In this document: positions 1 through 10,846 of the stretch, in pieces | Position numbering within the stretch: the stretch's first letter is position 1 | Layout: every line of letters begins with the position of its first letter | Source of the DNA: Henckelia pumila | Taxonomy: Eukaryota; Streptophyta; Magnoliopsida; Lamiales; Gesneriaceae | Direction: 5' to 3' | DNA: 64,000 nucleotides | Assembly (NCBI RefSeq): GCF_033568475.1 | Contig: NC_133123.1 | Location: 129,614,930-129,678,929, forward strand | Made by a program: the position numbers and the translations under genes | The notes under the pieces: generated by a model | Seen by the model: only the letters and a program-made list of their open reading frames with translations | The model's database searches: none | What the model was told of the DNA's origin: nothing

Positions 1-304
1 ATCTGTTGAACATGGATCACCAAAAAATAATTTTGAATATTTTTATTATATGGTTATGCTTTTTGGGTTGATGTAAGTATGCCAATAATTAATTAGTAGG
101 AAGACATGTTGTAAACTCAAGGTGATTCATCTGTTATTTAAGCTTCAGTGAAATCAATTTATATATGTGTTATGTATTTCTGGTACAAAAATAAAAGATA
201 ATAGTATATAATTTATATAATTTAGCACAGATTTTCGTCTTTTTAGGTTGATAAATTGTTTTACTAAGATTGAATATGTCAACCAAGTAAAAAATTTTAT
301 GATC

Positions 305-354
<50 letters not shown>

Positions 355-1224
355 TTTATGATAGAATATATAAATTTATATTCGAGTAATCTTACTAAGA
401 TGAACATGTCAACCAATTAACTAAAATAAATTAGGTTCGAATTCTTCTGAATTCGGAATAAATCCAAATTAATTTGGAACAATCTTGGAATCATCATATT
501 CAATTACTTGAGTGTGGTTCATTTTATGTCATGTGTACTATTTTGGCAAATATATAAGAGAATACATATTTTTCATTATTCAATGAGATCATGTGTAACA
601 ATATTATTCATTGCTCAATATTTATAATTACGTGATTAGATGTATTTCTAAATTCAAACAATATTTATGCATTGACTAGCTAATTTTGTAAGACAACGTT
701 AGTATATGAACTTCAATATTTATGCATTGATTAGCCAAATCGAGGAAAATTTGAATCTAATTTACTTTCACTTGACAACGACTACCTTAGTAACCCAAAA
801 TTTTATGCCTAAAAATAGAACATTATATGCGCAACTAAGCCACATTTGTACTCTTCTTGCTCATATATTGTGCCAGACCCCAAGAAAACACATGTTCTTA
901 TAATAATGAAGTTCAAATATAAGTATTATTTTTTTTTTGTTTATTGATGTCTAAATATCATATTCAATGAATGCAAAAGTTTAGAAGTACATGTAATTAC
1001 ACAATCATATATATTAGTCAATGAATGATATCATCACATGTGATTGAACAATGAACAATATATTCATCATCTACATTTTGGCTTTGGATCAAAATGTCAT
1101 GTATTAGAAACAATCAGAATTATGGAGAATAATATTTTTTATTTGCGGAACAAGAAGGCATGCCCATGTTAACATGCACCAATATCCTATAATACACTGC
1201 ATGACACAAATGAAAAGGAGTTTT
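1..1224. other. AT-rich intergenic DNA, no gene seen
   Basis: No convincing coding region on either strand; the short open frames have no recognisable motif. Two imperfect direct repeats stand out. One unit (TTACTAAGAT followed by ATGTCAACCAA) occurs near 260 and again near 389, on either side of an AT microsatellite. A second (CAATATTTATGCATTGA followed by TAGC) occurs near 660 and 713. These suggest local duplication. Confidence 0.6.
307..351. repeat. (AT)n microsatellite
   Basis: Uninterrupted AT dinucleotide run of about 45 bp, flanked by two copies of a short unit reading AAATTTTATGAT then GAATATATA. Confidence 0.95.
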
Positions 1225-2150
1225 CAATTCTTGAAGGATAGTATTGGTAGTGGAGACAAATGAAATAGCTGCCAAAATGCCTTGAGATTTTCTTTGATGA
1301 ATTTGACAAAGAGTATCTGTTGTTCTCATAATTTTATGCATCAATTGCAAAATGAACACAAATTCAAAGCATACCATCTTTCTGTAAATACCTCGAACTT
1401 CAGCCTTAGCTCTTCCATTTGGAGAATTTTCACTAAGAACTTCAAAAACTTTACAAGTTGCAGCGTACATACCTATCAAGCTTTTTATTGAGTCATAATG
1501 AGAACTCCAACGAGTAGCTCTAGCTCGTTGCAAATTACCAATCTAATTGGCCCCACTTCAAGAATCACTTTCTCCAGTTGCCAACATATGCTCAATTTTA
1601 TTTCTCTGTGTGCAGTATGTAACTAAGCAATGCATTTAGTAGAAGAAGTGACAATGTTGACAATATTGTCCAAATGAGAAAAGAATTCCCAAACAACATT
1701 GACATCCTTGGCTGAAGAAACCAATGTCATTTGTAATCGATGGGCAAATCTTTCTGTCAAAATCACATGATTATTCACAAACTTCAAGATAATGGTCATT
1801 TTCTCTCTTTTAGATATATCTCGTGCTTCATCAACAAGAATACAGAAACATTTATCTCCAATTTCTTCACGAATCATTTGTCGCACTCTATTGGCCATAA
1901 TATGCAAAATCTCTTTCTGAATTTTTGGAGCAATATATTCGGCATTTTTTTGGAGCATTCTCAAGTACAACTTCATCAATTTTTGTACTAATTTTTGCGA
2001 AAGCCTTCACTAGTTCAATAAAATTCTCACGATTAGATGAAGATAAAAATTCATCATTATCTCTAAAGGCAAACCTTGAAGTGCTAGCCAGCGAACATCT
2101 ACAATTGAGGTCCTCAAACGCAAACGATTTTTCTCCTTTTCCTCTTTAGA
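1225..2150 (-). pseudogene. hAT-type transposase fragment (ZMYM1-like, DUF4371 region)
   Basis: Decayed plant hAT-like protein of the TTF-zinc-finger/ZMYM1-like group. Reading leftwards from about 2150, the minus strand encodes an N-terminal stretch with the signature EKNRLRLR and VRWLALQ. A frameshift near 1950 follows, then a DUF4371-like core (KEILHIMANRVRQMIREEIG and CFCILVDEARDISKREKM). An internal deletion comes next, then the conserved RARATRWSSHYDSIKSL block (about 1440-1530). The reading breaks off after FVSTTNTILQELK near 1230. The zinc finger and the C-terminal dimerisation domain are absent, and there are several stops and frame changes, so this is a relic. The family call is by motif recognition. 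Confidence 0.75.
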
Positions 2151-2669
2151 TTAGGCATGCATAAATTTGTCGATATGTTGTGTGACGTCCCCGTATTTTA
2201 CACATTTACTAAAATATTTGCGGAAAAATGGAGGGAAATTTTTTTCAGAACTTTATACAATGCAGGGGATGCATCACACTAAAACAAAATGAAATTAAAA
2301 ATCTAATAATAACAATACAATTTCGTGACTCCATCACGCACAAAATATTTGAAACACGGATGCAACTCTACAGTTAAAACGAACTAAAATACGGCACGTC
2401 GAAACCTACTACTAACATTTAAATAGGATGGGGATATGTGAGTTACAATAAACAAACTACGTACATAAAATACATTTGAAAATAATCGACGAATCCTCAC
2501 AACAATATCCAACTGAAATAAACATTAAAAAGATTAAATACTTGAAATCCTTAAAACCCATCAATAAAGACTGACAATAAAATAATCAAATCCTGAATCT
2601 TTAAAGGCTGAACACGTCTAAAAGTACCAGCTGCGGATTCCAACGTCTAAAAAAAATTTTAAAAAATAA

Positions 2670-2761
<92 letters not shown>

Positions 2762-3084
2762 ACACTACCCATGTAAAATACCGAAATTTATAAAAACTCC
2801 ATATGAAAAAAAAATGATTTATTAGCTTCATTTTTTTTAACCTTGAACATATGCGTACTCATGTTTTAAATTTTAAGCACACAACCTCTTGTCCGTACAA
2901 ATTTTCAGGAGTACTATTTGTGCTTAAAATTGAAAATACAAGAGATTAATAATCATAACTCATAAGGAGTACTTTTCAGCAATTTCATAATTTCATAGAG
3001 TATCATATGCAATTATCTCTAATAATAATAATAATTTTATGTGGGGCCCAAACATAAATCCGCCCATTTTCCAGGTGTGCTATC
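2151..3084. other. Unclassified AT-rich DNA, possibly an LTR fragment
   Basis: No gene seen. The block starts abruptly where the hAT relic ends, with TGTGTGACGTCCCCGT, which resembles the start of a plant LTR. No partner LTR or clear end was found, so this remains a guess. It contains a long ATA microsatellite. Confidence 0.3.
2669..2757. repeat. (ATA)n microsatellite
   Basis: Trinucleotide ATA/AAT run of roughly 88 bp without interruption. Confidence 0.95.
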
Positions 3085-3091
3085 TACACTA

Positions 3092-3224
3092 GGGATCTGT
3101 CGATGCCCTCAGATTCGACGGCCCGGATCATCATTGCAGGTCAAATCATTTGACCTACAAAGAGATTCGGGCCGTCCATACCCCACTCGGATACTGCCCG
3201 GGTGGGGTAGCATCGACAGATCCC
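3092..3224. mobile_element. 133-bp near-palindromic MITE
   Basis: The element starts GGGATCTGTCGATGC and ends with its exact reverse complement. It is flanked on both sides by TACACTA (3085-3091 and 3225-3231). The duplication can also be read as 9 bp, CTACACTAG, if the terminal G/C is assigned to the flank. A 9-bp duplication would point to a Mutator-like MITE, 7-8 bp to hAT-like. Inside are further inverted pairs (CGACGGCCCGGATC with GATTCGGGCCGTCC) and a central GGTCAAAT/ATTTGACC palindrome, so the whole unit can fold into one long hairpin. There is no coding capacity. Confidence 0.85.
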
Positions 3225-3231
3225 TACACTA

Positions 3232-4193
3232 GATAGCATTGGCGCTCTTCCCTAAGTTCAACCCCAAATTATTTTCGTGTTTTGATCTTGATTGATTTGT
3301 TTTCATGTAATTATTTTACCAATATATATTGCATAACTTCATTTAAACATTATTTTAGTTTAGCATTTTAAAAGATTAGCAATACTAAATTATCAAGAAA
3401 TATTTTACTATAAAATCAATGAGTTTGAACAAAATCAATTTAGCATTCATTAGTCAATTCCTATATGCATGATAGCACCGAATTTGATGCATGCCATCCA
3501 TAGCGAATCAAGAATTCTTGGATTGAAGTTACAACTTTTTTATTAATTTTATAAGGCTGCAAATGCATGACTGATTCATGCACTCTTTTGTTTAGGTCCA
3601 TGTATTCGTCTCAAAATAACTAACACGACGTAATTCACTAAGCCAAATTCACGCCACTATGCTGTAGAAATTAATTTGTATGGAGCCATAAAATTCCATA
3701 GAGAGCGAAATTTCATATTGTTAATTTTCAAAACACAATTAAAATAAATAGTAATATTAAATAAATTTTAATTGAAAAATTGTGTTCTTGAATCGGGGGA
3801 TGAGCTAGTGGTTTTTTTAAGAAAATTGAAATATAAAAATTACTGAGACCATTAAGGGTTCTGAGTTCTGACATCAAAAGAGGCAGAATGTTAAAATTAT
3901 TTTGAATAATAAATATTTCTTAATAAAATAAGGCTAAGGAGAAGAAATTGAGAGGAGTTTGAGGGTACCTCCGTCTCTGCATCATATTAATATATTAATT
4001 AATATATATATATTCAATATGCAAACAAATAATTAATCATTTAGTCAAGTAATACGTTCCAAGTCCACCATTCAAAAAAAAAATAATACGTTCCAAGTCC
4101 ACACATGTGCAAAGGGGAAAATTCAGACGAGGAGAATGTAAGTGTTGTTTTATACTTTCTGTAAGGGCCACTGTACAAAATTTCCTTCAAATT
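3232..4193. other. Intergenic DNA upstream of the O-methyltransferase
   Basis: No gene seen. Close to the gene a unit reading AATACGTTCCAAGTCCAC is present twice, near 4051 and 4084, separated by an A-rich tract. It could be a small promoter-region duplication. Confidence 0.5.
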
Positions 4194-4202
4194 TATATAT
4201 AA
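4194..4202 (+). promoter_or_regulatory. Probable TATA box of the O-methyltransferase gene
   Basis: TATATATAA lies about 105 bp upstream of the start codon, leaving a plausible 5' leader of about 75-80 nt. It is inferred from position and consensus; other AT-rich tracts in the region cannot be excluded. Confidence 0.5.
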
Positions 4203-4307
4203 TATGTGCATATGCACACCCCAACCCACACCACTTCCTAGCAATTGTTCTCAAGCACTTGAACCAATTAATTAATTATTTAATTCCCTCTAATTCAATT
4301 TCTCAAA

Positions 4308-6665
4308 ATGGAGGTAATTGCAAAAGAGGATGCTTCTTTGTTATTCGCCATGCAGCTAGCCTCTGCTTCTGTGCTACCTTATGTCCTAAAAGTGGCGCTG
4401 GAGCTAGACCTCCTCGAACTCATGAAGAAGAAGGGGCCCCACGCCTTTGTTTCGTCGGCCGAACTTGCCGCCGAAATTCCAACCACCAATCCGGAGGCGC
4501 ATAATTCGGTGGACAGAATCCTCCGCCTGCTCGCCAGCTATTCCATTTTGAATTGCAAAGTGAAGACGCTGCCCGATGGCGGCGTCGAGCGGCTGTATTC
4601 CTTGGCTCCGGTATGCAAGTTCTACACCAAGGATGATGATGGATTTTCGCTGGCCCCTTTGTTGTTCATGCTACTTGACAAGGTTCACTCGGAGACTTGG
4701 CAAGTAACATTTTATAAGTAATTCTAATATTTGAGTTTCTGTTTATACTTTATATAGATATGCATGTGAAGACATAGTGCATGTCCAGTACTTATTGGAT
4801 ATACTGGACGTCAACTGATCATAATAAGTGCTCACGGTGGATGCTCGAATATTATCACATCAAATTAAATCAATTATATATATGCATATAAATATTAATC
4901 ATTAAGAATTGTATGGATGTATACATAGGTACCACCTGAAAGATGCAATTCTGGAGGGAGGAGTTCCTTTCGACAAAGCACATAAGATGAATATGTTCGA
5001 GTACACGCACACAGATCCTAGTTATAACAAGGTTTTTAATAGTGCCATGTCCAATTTTTCGACGATTTTGATGAAAAATGTAGTCGACAAGTATGATGGA
5101 TTCAAGGGTCTGGGGACTTTGGTGGATGTGGGAGGTGGAATCGGTGTTTCACTGCACATGATCCTAACCAAGCATCCAACTATAAAGGGAATTAATTTCG
5201 ATTTGCCACATGTTATTCGAGACGCATCATCTTATGCAGGTATATATATAAGTATTTTTATAAAGTGTCATGAATGAGAGGTAGATGGTTGATTGACGTG
5301 AAACTTAAGTAATTGGCCGGCATTTTTTAATGTATTCAGGCGTGGAGCACATTGGTGGAGACATGTTTGTTCGTGTTCCCAAAGGCGATGCCATTTTCAT
5401 GAAGGTCAAGTTGTTTTTATCCACGTTTTCTTGTTATGTGTACATAGAGGCTTTTATAAAAATTACGGGCTCTATTTAATTAGAAAAATATCTCAAAACT
5501 CTTTTAAAATTCTTGCTTTTCAACCTACAATTGTTTGTCTTCTTAAAAAAATTTAATAATTTTTTTTTATTTTAGTATTTATTGTGCAGTTTTATAGGTG
5601 TCAAAATTGAACCCGACCCGAGTTGACCAAAAAAATATCGGATTAAAGTTGAGGTTTTTGAGTTCGGATCAGATCGGGTTGGGCCCAAAATTTGAGCCAA
5701 AAATATTAATCGGGATGGGTCGGATTTGCTGGGTCAACCCGAGATGACCCAATTTTTTTTAAACTTATTTATAGAATTAAAAAAATGTTGACTATATTTT
5801 TATATATTGTATGTTTGAAAGAAAAATATTGCATATTGTAACATAGATTTTCATCACGTAATAATTATTTTGTAAAATTTTGATTTTTAAAAATAATTGT
5901 TTATTTTGTGTAATAAGTATATTTTAAATTTTTTAAAATTAAAATTCCAAAATTAAATGATATATAAGAGAGATTTTGTTATTATATATTTAAATCAAAA
6001 TATATTGATTATTATGATGTGTATTTAATTATTTTGTTAAAAAAAATCAAAAATACAAAAATCAAACAGGGTTGGTTTGGGTTAATCGGGTTAGTTGGGT
6101 TCAGGCCTGTTTTAGTTGGTTTGGGTTGATCAGGTTAGCTGGGTTCATTAAAGCATTTTTTTAACATGACAAACAATTGAATTTTGAAAAAACTATTTTT
6201 TTAAAAAAATATATAATTTTTTAATTTAATATAACGTGTAACCCTTTATGTAACATTCTATGTACACATGTCATTATCTTAAATATTAAAACAGCACACC
6301 CTTATGATTATTTTTTTTAAAAAAAATGGACTGATTAAATTTCTTTTTGTTATCATATATATATTTATCCACAGTGGATTCTACATGACTGGAGCGACAC
6401 ACATTGCATAAAAATATTGAAGAGATGTCACGAAGCAATTCCCAATAATGGAAAAATAATTATTGTGGAGCGTGTCCTTCCAGAGAACCCAAAGGAAGGG
6501 CTTATATGTAATTTCCAAATTGATGTGGTTATGCTGGCGTGTACTCCCGGTGGGAAGGAGAGGACAGAAAAGGAATTTCATGCACTGGCAAAGCAAGCTG
6601 GATTCAAAGAATCTCGAATAGTTTGTTGTGCTCCCCCACAGTGCACTTTAGAGTTTTATAAATAA
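4308..6665 (+). CDS. Caffeic-acid-type O-methyltransferase, four exons
   Basis: S-adenosylmethionine-dependent O-methyltransferase of the plant COMT family, a cytosolic enzyme type that methylates phenolic hydroxyls. Exons read by eye: 4308-4699, 4929-5239, 5340-5404 and 6375-6665, giving 352 residues against about 365 for typical COMT. Residues 15-130 form the N-terminal dimerisation domain ([16 protein letters not shown]). The SAM-binding glycine motif LVDVGGGIG is at about 195-203, and GINFDLPHV at about 218-226. The catalytic histidine is in WILHDWSD (His260), with the supporting glutamates in VERVLP (Glu288) and [10 protein letters not shown] (Glu318). The start has good context (A at -3, G at +4). 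Reading is intact across all junctions with no stop or frameshift. The substrate cannot be told from sequence: residues around 120 ([13 protein letters not shown]) differ from true lignin COMT as I recall it, so a specialised phenylpropanoid or other phenolic substrate is as likely. Confidence 0.9.
4700..4928 (+). other. GC-AG intron 1 of the O-methyltransferase
   Basis: The donor reads TTG|GCAAGTAAC, a strong GC-AG class donor. The acceptor is ACATAG|GTACC. Joining at these sites restores TGG TAC (Trp-Tyr) in the family motif ETWYHLKD. A GT donor at the same place would break the frame or insert residues. Confidence 0.8.
5597..6150. repeat. Possible transposon-derived insert in intron 3
   Basis: Intron 3 (5405-6374, 970 bp) is far longer than the other two. 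It contains two clusters of GGGTT/AACCC-type motifs (ACCCGACCCGAGTTGACC near 5611 and GGGTTAATCGGGTTAG near 6080) around an AT-rich core. The left edge, TAGGTGTCAAAATTGAACCC, resembles the ends of plant hAT-type MITEs. A matching right terminus and a target duplication were not found. Confidence 0.35.
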
Positions 6666-6934
6666 ATAGATTATAGATATATTAATATTAATATATTATA
6701 AATAAATAAATAAATAAATATGGATTGACAAAGATAATTTCCGTTCTAAAATAAAACTTTGTGTTTTCTGTTGCTATTGAATATCACTTACGAACATGAA
6801 ATGAAAGGCTAATATTGAAGCACTTTTGGGCTGGGGGGAGGGCTTGAACTTAAAGTAAAAAATTATATTTTATTATCAAAAGATTATATATATATTATAC
6901 TGTTCAAAAGAGTTGAGCTCTACGATATTTTGAA
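6666..6934. other. 3' flank of the O-methyltransferase gene
   Basis: AT-rich sequence with an AATA repeat at about 6700-6720 that offers polyadenylation signals (AATAAA) just after the stop codon. No other feature seen. Confidence 0.5.
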
Positions 6935-7124
6935 ACATAAAATTAATTTATAATAGAATCTACATCTATATCCTTAACTAAATCTCGTTCAATATAAAGT
7001 GTCCAACAACTGACAAGAAAGTCATCTTCCATTTTATTGCGAAGTGCCGTCTTCACATGCTTCATTGCTGAAAATGCTCGCTTGGTAGTTGCGGTAGAAA
7101 CACGTAATGTCAAAATAAGATGAA
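6935..7124 (-). pseudogene. hAT transposase C-terminal dimerisation domain (left part of split relic)
   Basis: The minus strand encodes the typical hAT C-terminal block: RVSTATTKRAFSAMKHVK, then TALRNKMEDDFLVSCWTLYIERDLVKD, ending IIN-stop. It is the downstream continuation of the piece at 12265-12778. The two are separated exactly by the gag-only LTR element, whose ATGAA duplication marks the cut. The relic lacks the N-terminal half of the protein. Confidence 0.8.
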
Positions 7125-8329
7125 TGACCGCTTAATTCGGTATTTACTAGCAAGTAAACTAGGTCAAGTAACAGTAAAGTGGACAGAGAGTCCAAGTATC
7201 GATCTCACAGGAACTGTTGTCAATTCCCAAGAATTAATTATTTATGTTAATCTAGACAGAATAATAAAACGAGAACTAAGAATTAAATAAAAATTTAATC
7301 ACTAAAAAAAATAAGAATTAAATATAAGAAAAATAAATTCAATTAAAACGAGACAACCAAAACATACGTAGGTACCAAACAAATCATGCAAACAAGTGGC
7401 AAATCCAGGATCCAGATTTAATCTTAAATCACGGCGAATTCTCCTAATTTATTTAACAGTCTATTTCTAGAACAGTTAAACCTATTCAAATATTAACGGA
7501 TTAATTTTCATAATTCTAATAAAATTCAAATGCATTAGGAATTATGAGAATTCAGTTTTCACCTGAAGCCGCATACTGAAACCGAATACTATTTCTAGTC
7601 GGTTTAACCATATGTCAATTATTGGAGTGATCAAAATCAATTCCTAACCTTTCGACTCAGAATTAATTAACAAGCAAGTAAATAATTGATCAGGTTATTC
7701 ACAAGACAGAATTTAAATCCAATAATCAATAAATTGAAGAAAGATCTAAAACTCTCAATTCAAAATCCACATATTCAACATAAAATTGTTCGGTCCAATC
7801 TCGTCGTCTTGGTTGAAGAAAAACTAATCAATAAACGAAAATAAAAAAAATTTTAATAATCAAAAGAACAAGGGAAGAAAAACTCGAATGAAGCGTTCTT
7901 CAAATTAATTTTTTCCTTGCGACATGTCCGGACCCCGTGCCACCTCCGTGCATGGGTCCGTTCATATATATGCCAGCGCGCAGTTTTCTTGAAAAAAACA
8001 TATCTTGAGTTCTAGCGGTCGGATCGAGCCGAAATTTGGACAGAAGCTTTAAAACATCTTGAAATTTATTTGGAACGGTGAAGATCGGATTTAGATCTAT
8101 CTATCATTAAAAATAAATTTTTGACCATAGCTGCTCCGTAATTCATGCTTGTGGCTCTTCTCTTGCTCCAAAAATCACGATTTCTTCAATATTTCTACAA
8201 AAATTCAACCAAGAGAGTAAAATGCACACGCATACAATAAATAATGAATAAAAAATATAAAACAATATGAATTCATGCAAAATAAACATAAAAATAACAC
8301 AAAATAATGCACAAAAAATGCACTTATCA
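7125..8329 (-). repeat. 3' LTR of the gag-only element (1205 bp)
   Basis: Direct repeat of 10847-12264, but 213 bp shorter. Most of the difference is a block present at about 11620-11825 and absent here, where GTTCTTCAA runs straight into ATTAATTTTT. A shared TCAA at the junction suggests a microhomology deletion in this copy. Confidence 0.9.
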
Positions 8330-8341
8330 ATTCTCCCATAC
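8330..8341 (-). other. Polypurine tract of the gag-only element
   Basis: The minus strand reads GTATGGGAGAAT immediately before the LTR, the usual position of the plus-strand primer. Confidence 0.7.
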
Positions 8342-9738
8342 TTAAATCTTGCTCGCCCTCGAGCAAGACAAACAATGCAACAATAACACAAAAAAAAATT
8401 AAAGTAGGAAAAATTTATAAGAATTTGCCTCAGAGAAGTCACATGCCAAATTAAAAACCACAAACGCCCTCAACTCTTCACGATACACCTTCGGTTTAAC
8501 GTGAACGTGTGTGTGTGTAATGTTATTCCAGTTACATGTAACTTAAAAAAAATCCATTTTAAGACTGCTTAGCGACCTATGACATATCAGTGCAAGTTTC
8601 TCAATCAAGTGTCTCTTGCTTCCAACAACCTCTAGCACAAACACACCTCCCTTGAGAATAATTACGCACCGTCGGATTTTGCACCCGACATTTTTAAGCC
8701 TCAATAATTACCCGCAAACTTAGCTATAACTTTGATAGGATTAGAATTTCAATCCCCTCGTCTATATCCCGAATGGAGCTTCAATCTCATGAAACCCGCA
8801 AACTTAGCTATGGAAAAGTGATTAGGATTTCAATCACTATCCAAGCCCGGATGGAATTGTTATTAAAAATTCATGTTATTTTTAAGAAAACACCCCCATT
8901 TTATCCGCAGACTTAGCCATAGACTAGATAATTAGGATTTCAATTCCTAGTCCACAAACCGGATAGAGGTGATTTTTTATAAAGTTTGCCAATTTTAATT
9001 TTTCAAAAATTTAGCTGCGCTCAAGATCATAAGTGCAATGTTATACAATCATTGAAACTCAAAGAACACAATGAAGATCAACAAACACTTATTGCCGTGC
9101 AATGGTCAAACAAACACAACATCATCAATTATATCGCTACAATTCACCGGTCTAACATAAGTGCTTAAAAGAATATTCACGGTTCAACCTACGGTTTCTC
9201 ATGTCAAGTCAAGGGCAAAAACAAAAATTTTTTCACAAAAATCATGATTTCATATCATCATTGGCTTCCATTCATTATCCTACTTAATACACATGCACAA
9301 AACTACGAAAACATTACGAATGCAACACAAACACGACAAACAACCACAAAAACGACAAAGATGCAAACAGACATGAAACAAGACAGATGCAACACAACAC
9401 AAAACATTAAAATAAACTAGTTTATCCCCCCATACTTATCCAAAGCATTGCCCTCAATGCTTTGGAACCAATGAAAAATATGCAAAAATGAACAAACACA
9501 TAATGAAAACAAAAATAACACTCCCTTGGTCATAAAAATCCACTTCATCTTCCTCGGCAGCATCTTTTGGGGTGACAGCAGTAAACTGGGTGTAGCGGGT
9601 GCAACCTATTGGACATGTAAAAGAGACGGATAAGACGTAGGAGCAGCAAAAATTAATAGAAATTTCATAAAAATAAATAAACAAAAAAAAGGGAAAGAAA
9701 ACACTGGGTTGCCTCACAGTCAGCACTAAAGTTATAGT
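8342..9738. other. Non-coding internal region of the gag-only element
   Basis: No gene recognised. The stretch 8690-8960 holds three imperfect units around TTAGCTATA followed by GATTAGGATTTCAAT, spaced about 100 bp apart, which look like an old tandem amplification. The rest is A-rich on the plus strand. Confidence 0.55.
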
Positions 9739-10722
9739 CTATAGCCCGACTATGCAGTAGCAACCATCAAAGAGCGGTTGCCGCCCATAGTAAGAATCAT
9801 ATGATTCTACGTATGGGTCTTGATTGTGTACGCCCTCAAGCTTGGCGTGATATTGGCTTTTTGAGCTCGTCGGTCCAACAACACTCGGCATGAACTGATT
9901 ATTTTGGAAGGAGACTCCGAATCTAAGCTGAAGCTCATAGAGAATGTAATACTGTGGAGTTGGCGTCAATGGAAAGAACGGATATTCTAATGGTGTGCAT
10001 GAAAAGACCATTGACGAAGACAAATATTTCGCCTTGTATATTTCTTCCTCCTCCACTGTAACTTTCGGCTCTTTGTCACATTCAAATTTCTCAAACAAAA
10101 TTTCTTCTTGATCTGGCTCAATTACGATAGCAGGATCACACTCCCATGCAAATTGATCAACACAAATCACTTCATTCTCTTGATTGATATCAGGAACTGA
10201 CTGCATCAGAAGCTTCATTTGTTCATCCAAGAAACTCAAAAAATTGATGTGAGTTTCTGAAAATTTTTGGTTGATCTCTGACTGTCTATTAACAATGTCC
10301 TGCAACTGATTCAGAAATTCTTCAGAATACTCTCCATTCTCCACGTTATGCTCACGTGGTTGATTTGAAAATTTTGGGTAGTGGGGTGTTGGAGGATATT
10401 GGTGACTTCAACCCTGCAGTGAAGAATCCCAACGCCAATGATAGTCGAAATCTGCCATATCATTTAACAAGTGCATCACACTGTCGTAATCTCTCTGAAA
10501 TAAGTGAATGCCAGTTGAAAAAGCTCCATAATCCACCCAACTTCTTGTTGGCTCATCCAAACCACCATAAAAAATTTGAATTAGAGTGTAGTTCGAAAAA
10601 TTATGGTATCGAAATTTGTCTGCCAAATAATTGAATCTCCTCCAAGAAACATAGAATGGCTCCGAGTATTGCTGTCCAAAACTTGTGAATACCCATCGAT
10701 TATCCATCTCCAAGCACCTCAC
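9739..10722 (-). pseudogene. Gag-like frame of the gag-only element
   Basis: A minus-strand frame of 328 codons with one in-frame TGA near 10408-10410 that splits it into 104 and 201 residues. The first part carries a retrotransposon gag core: EPFYVSWRRFNYL, then IQIFYGGLDEPTRSWVDYG, matching the Athila-type pattern of an ExFYxxWxRFxxL helix and an IFYxGL motif. The second part starts with a predicted coiled coil (EFLNQLQDIVNRQSEINQKF) and is acidic. No zinc knuckle or catalytic pol domain was seen. It is the only coding region of the element. If the TGA is a recent change, the frame was intact until recently. Confidence 0.7.
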
Positions 10723-10822
10723 AAGTAAAAAAAATTAAAATTAATAATTAAAAATAAAACAAATGCAAGAAAAAAAATGTCTAGTCTCAGACAAATAATC
10801 TATCCTAATATTAACTGAACAA

Positions 10823-10840
10823 TCCCCGACAACGGCGCCA
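10823..10840 (-). other. tRNA-Asp primer-binding site
   Basis: The minus strand reads TGGCGCCGTTGTCGGGGA six bases after the 5' LTR. This is complementary to the 3' end of plant tRNA-Asp with one mismatch. Confidence 0.85.
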
Positions 10841-10846
10841 AAAACT

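Noticed and set aside
706..903. 65-residue plus-strand frame
   Set aside because: No motif, no splice or promoter context, AT-driven chance frame.
2179..3084. Solo LTR call for the block after the first hAT relic
   Set aside because: The start resembles an LTR but no matching end, duplication or partner could be found.
8143..8463. 106-residue minus-strand frame
   Set aside because: It overlaps the LTR end and purine tract of the gag-only element; hydrophobic composition reflects AT-rich DNA.
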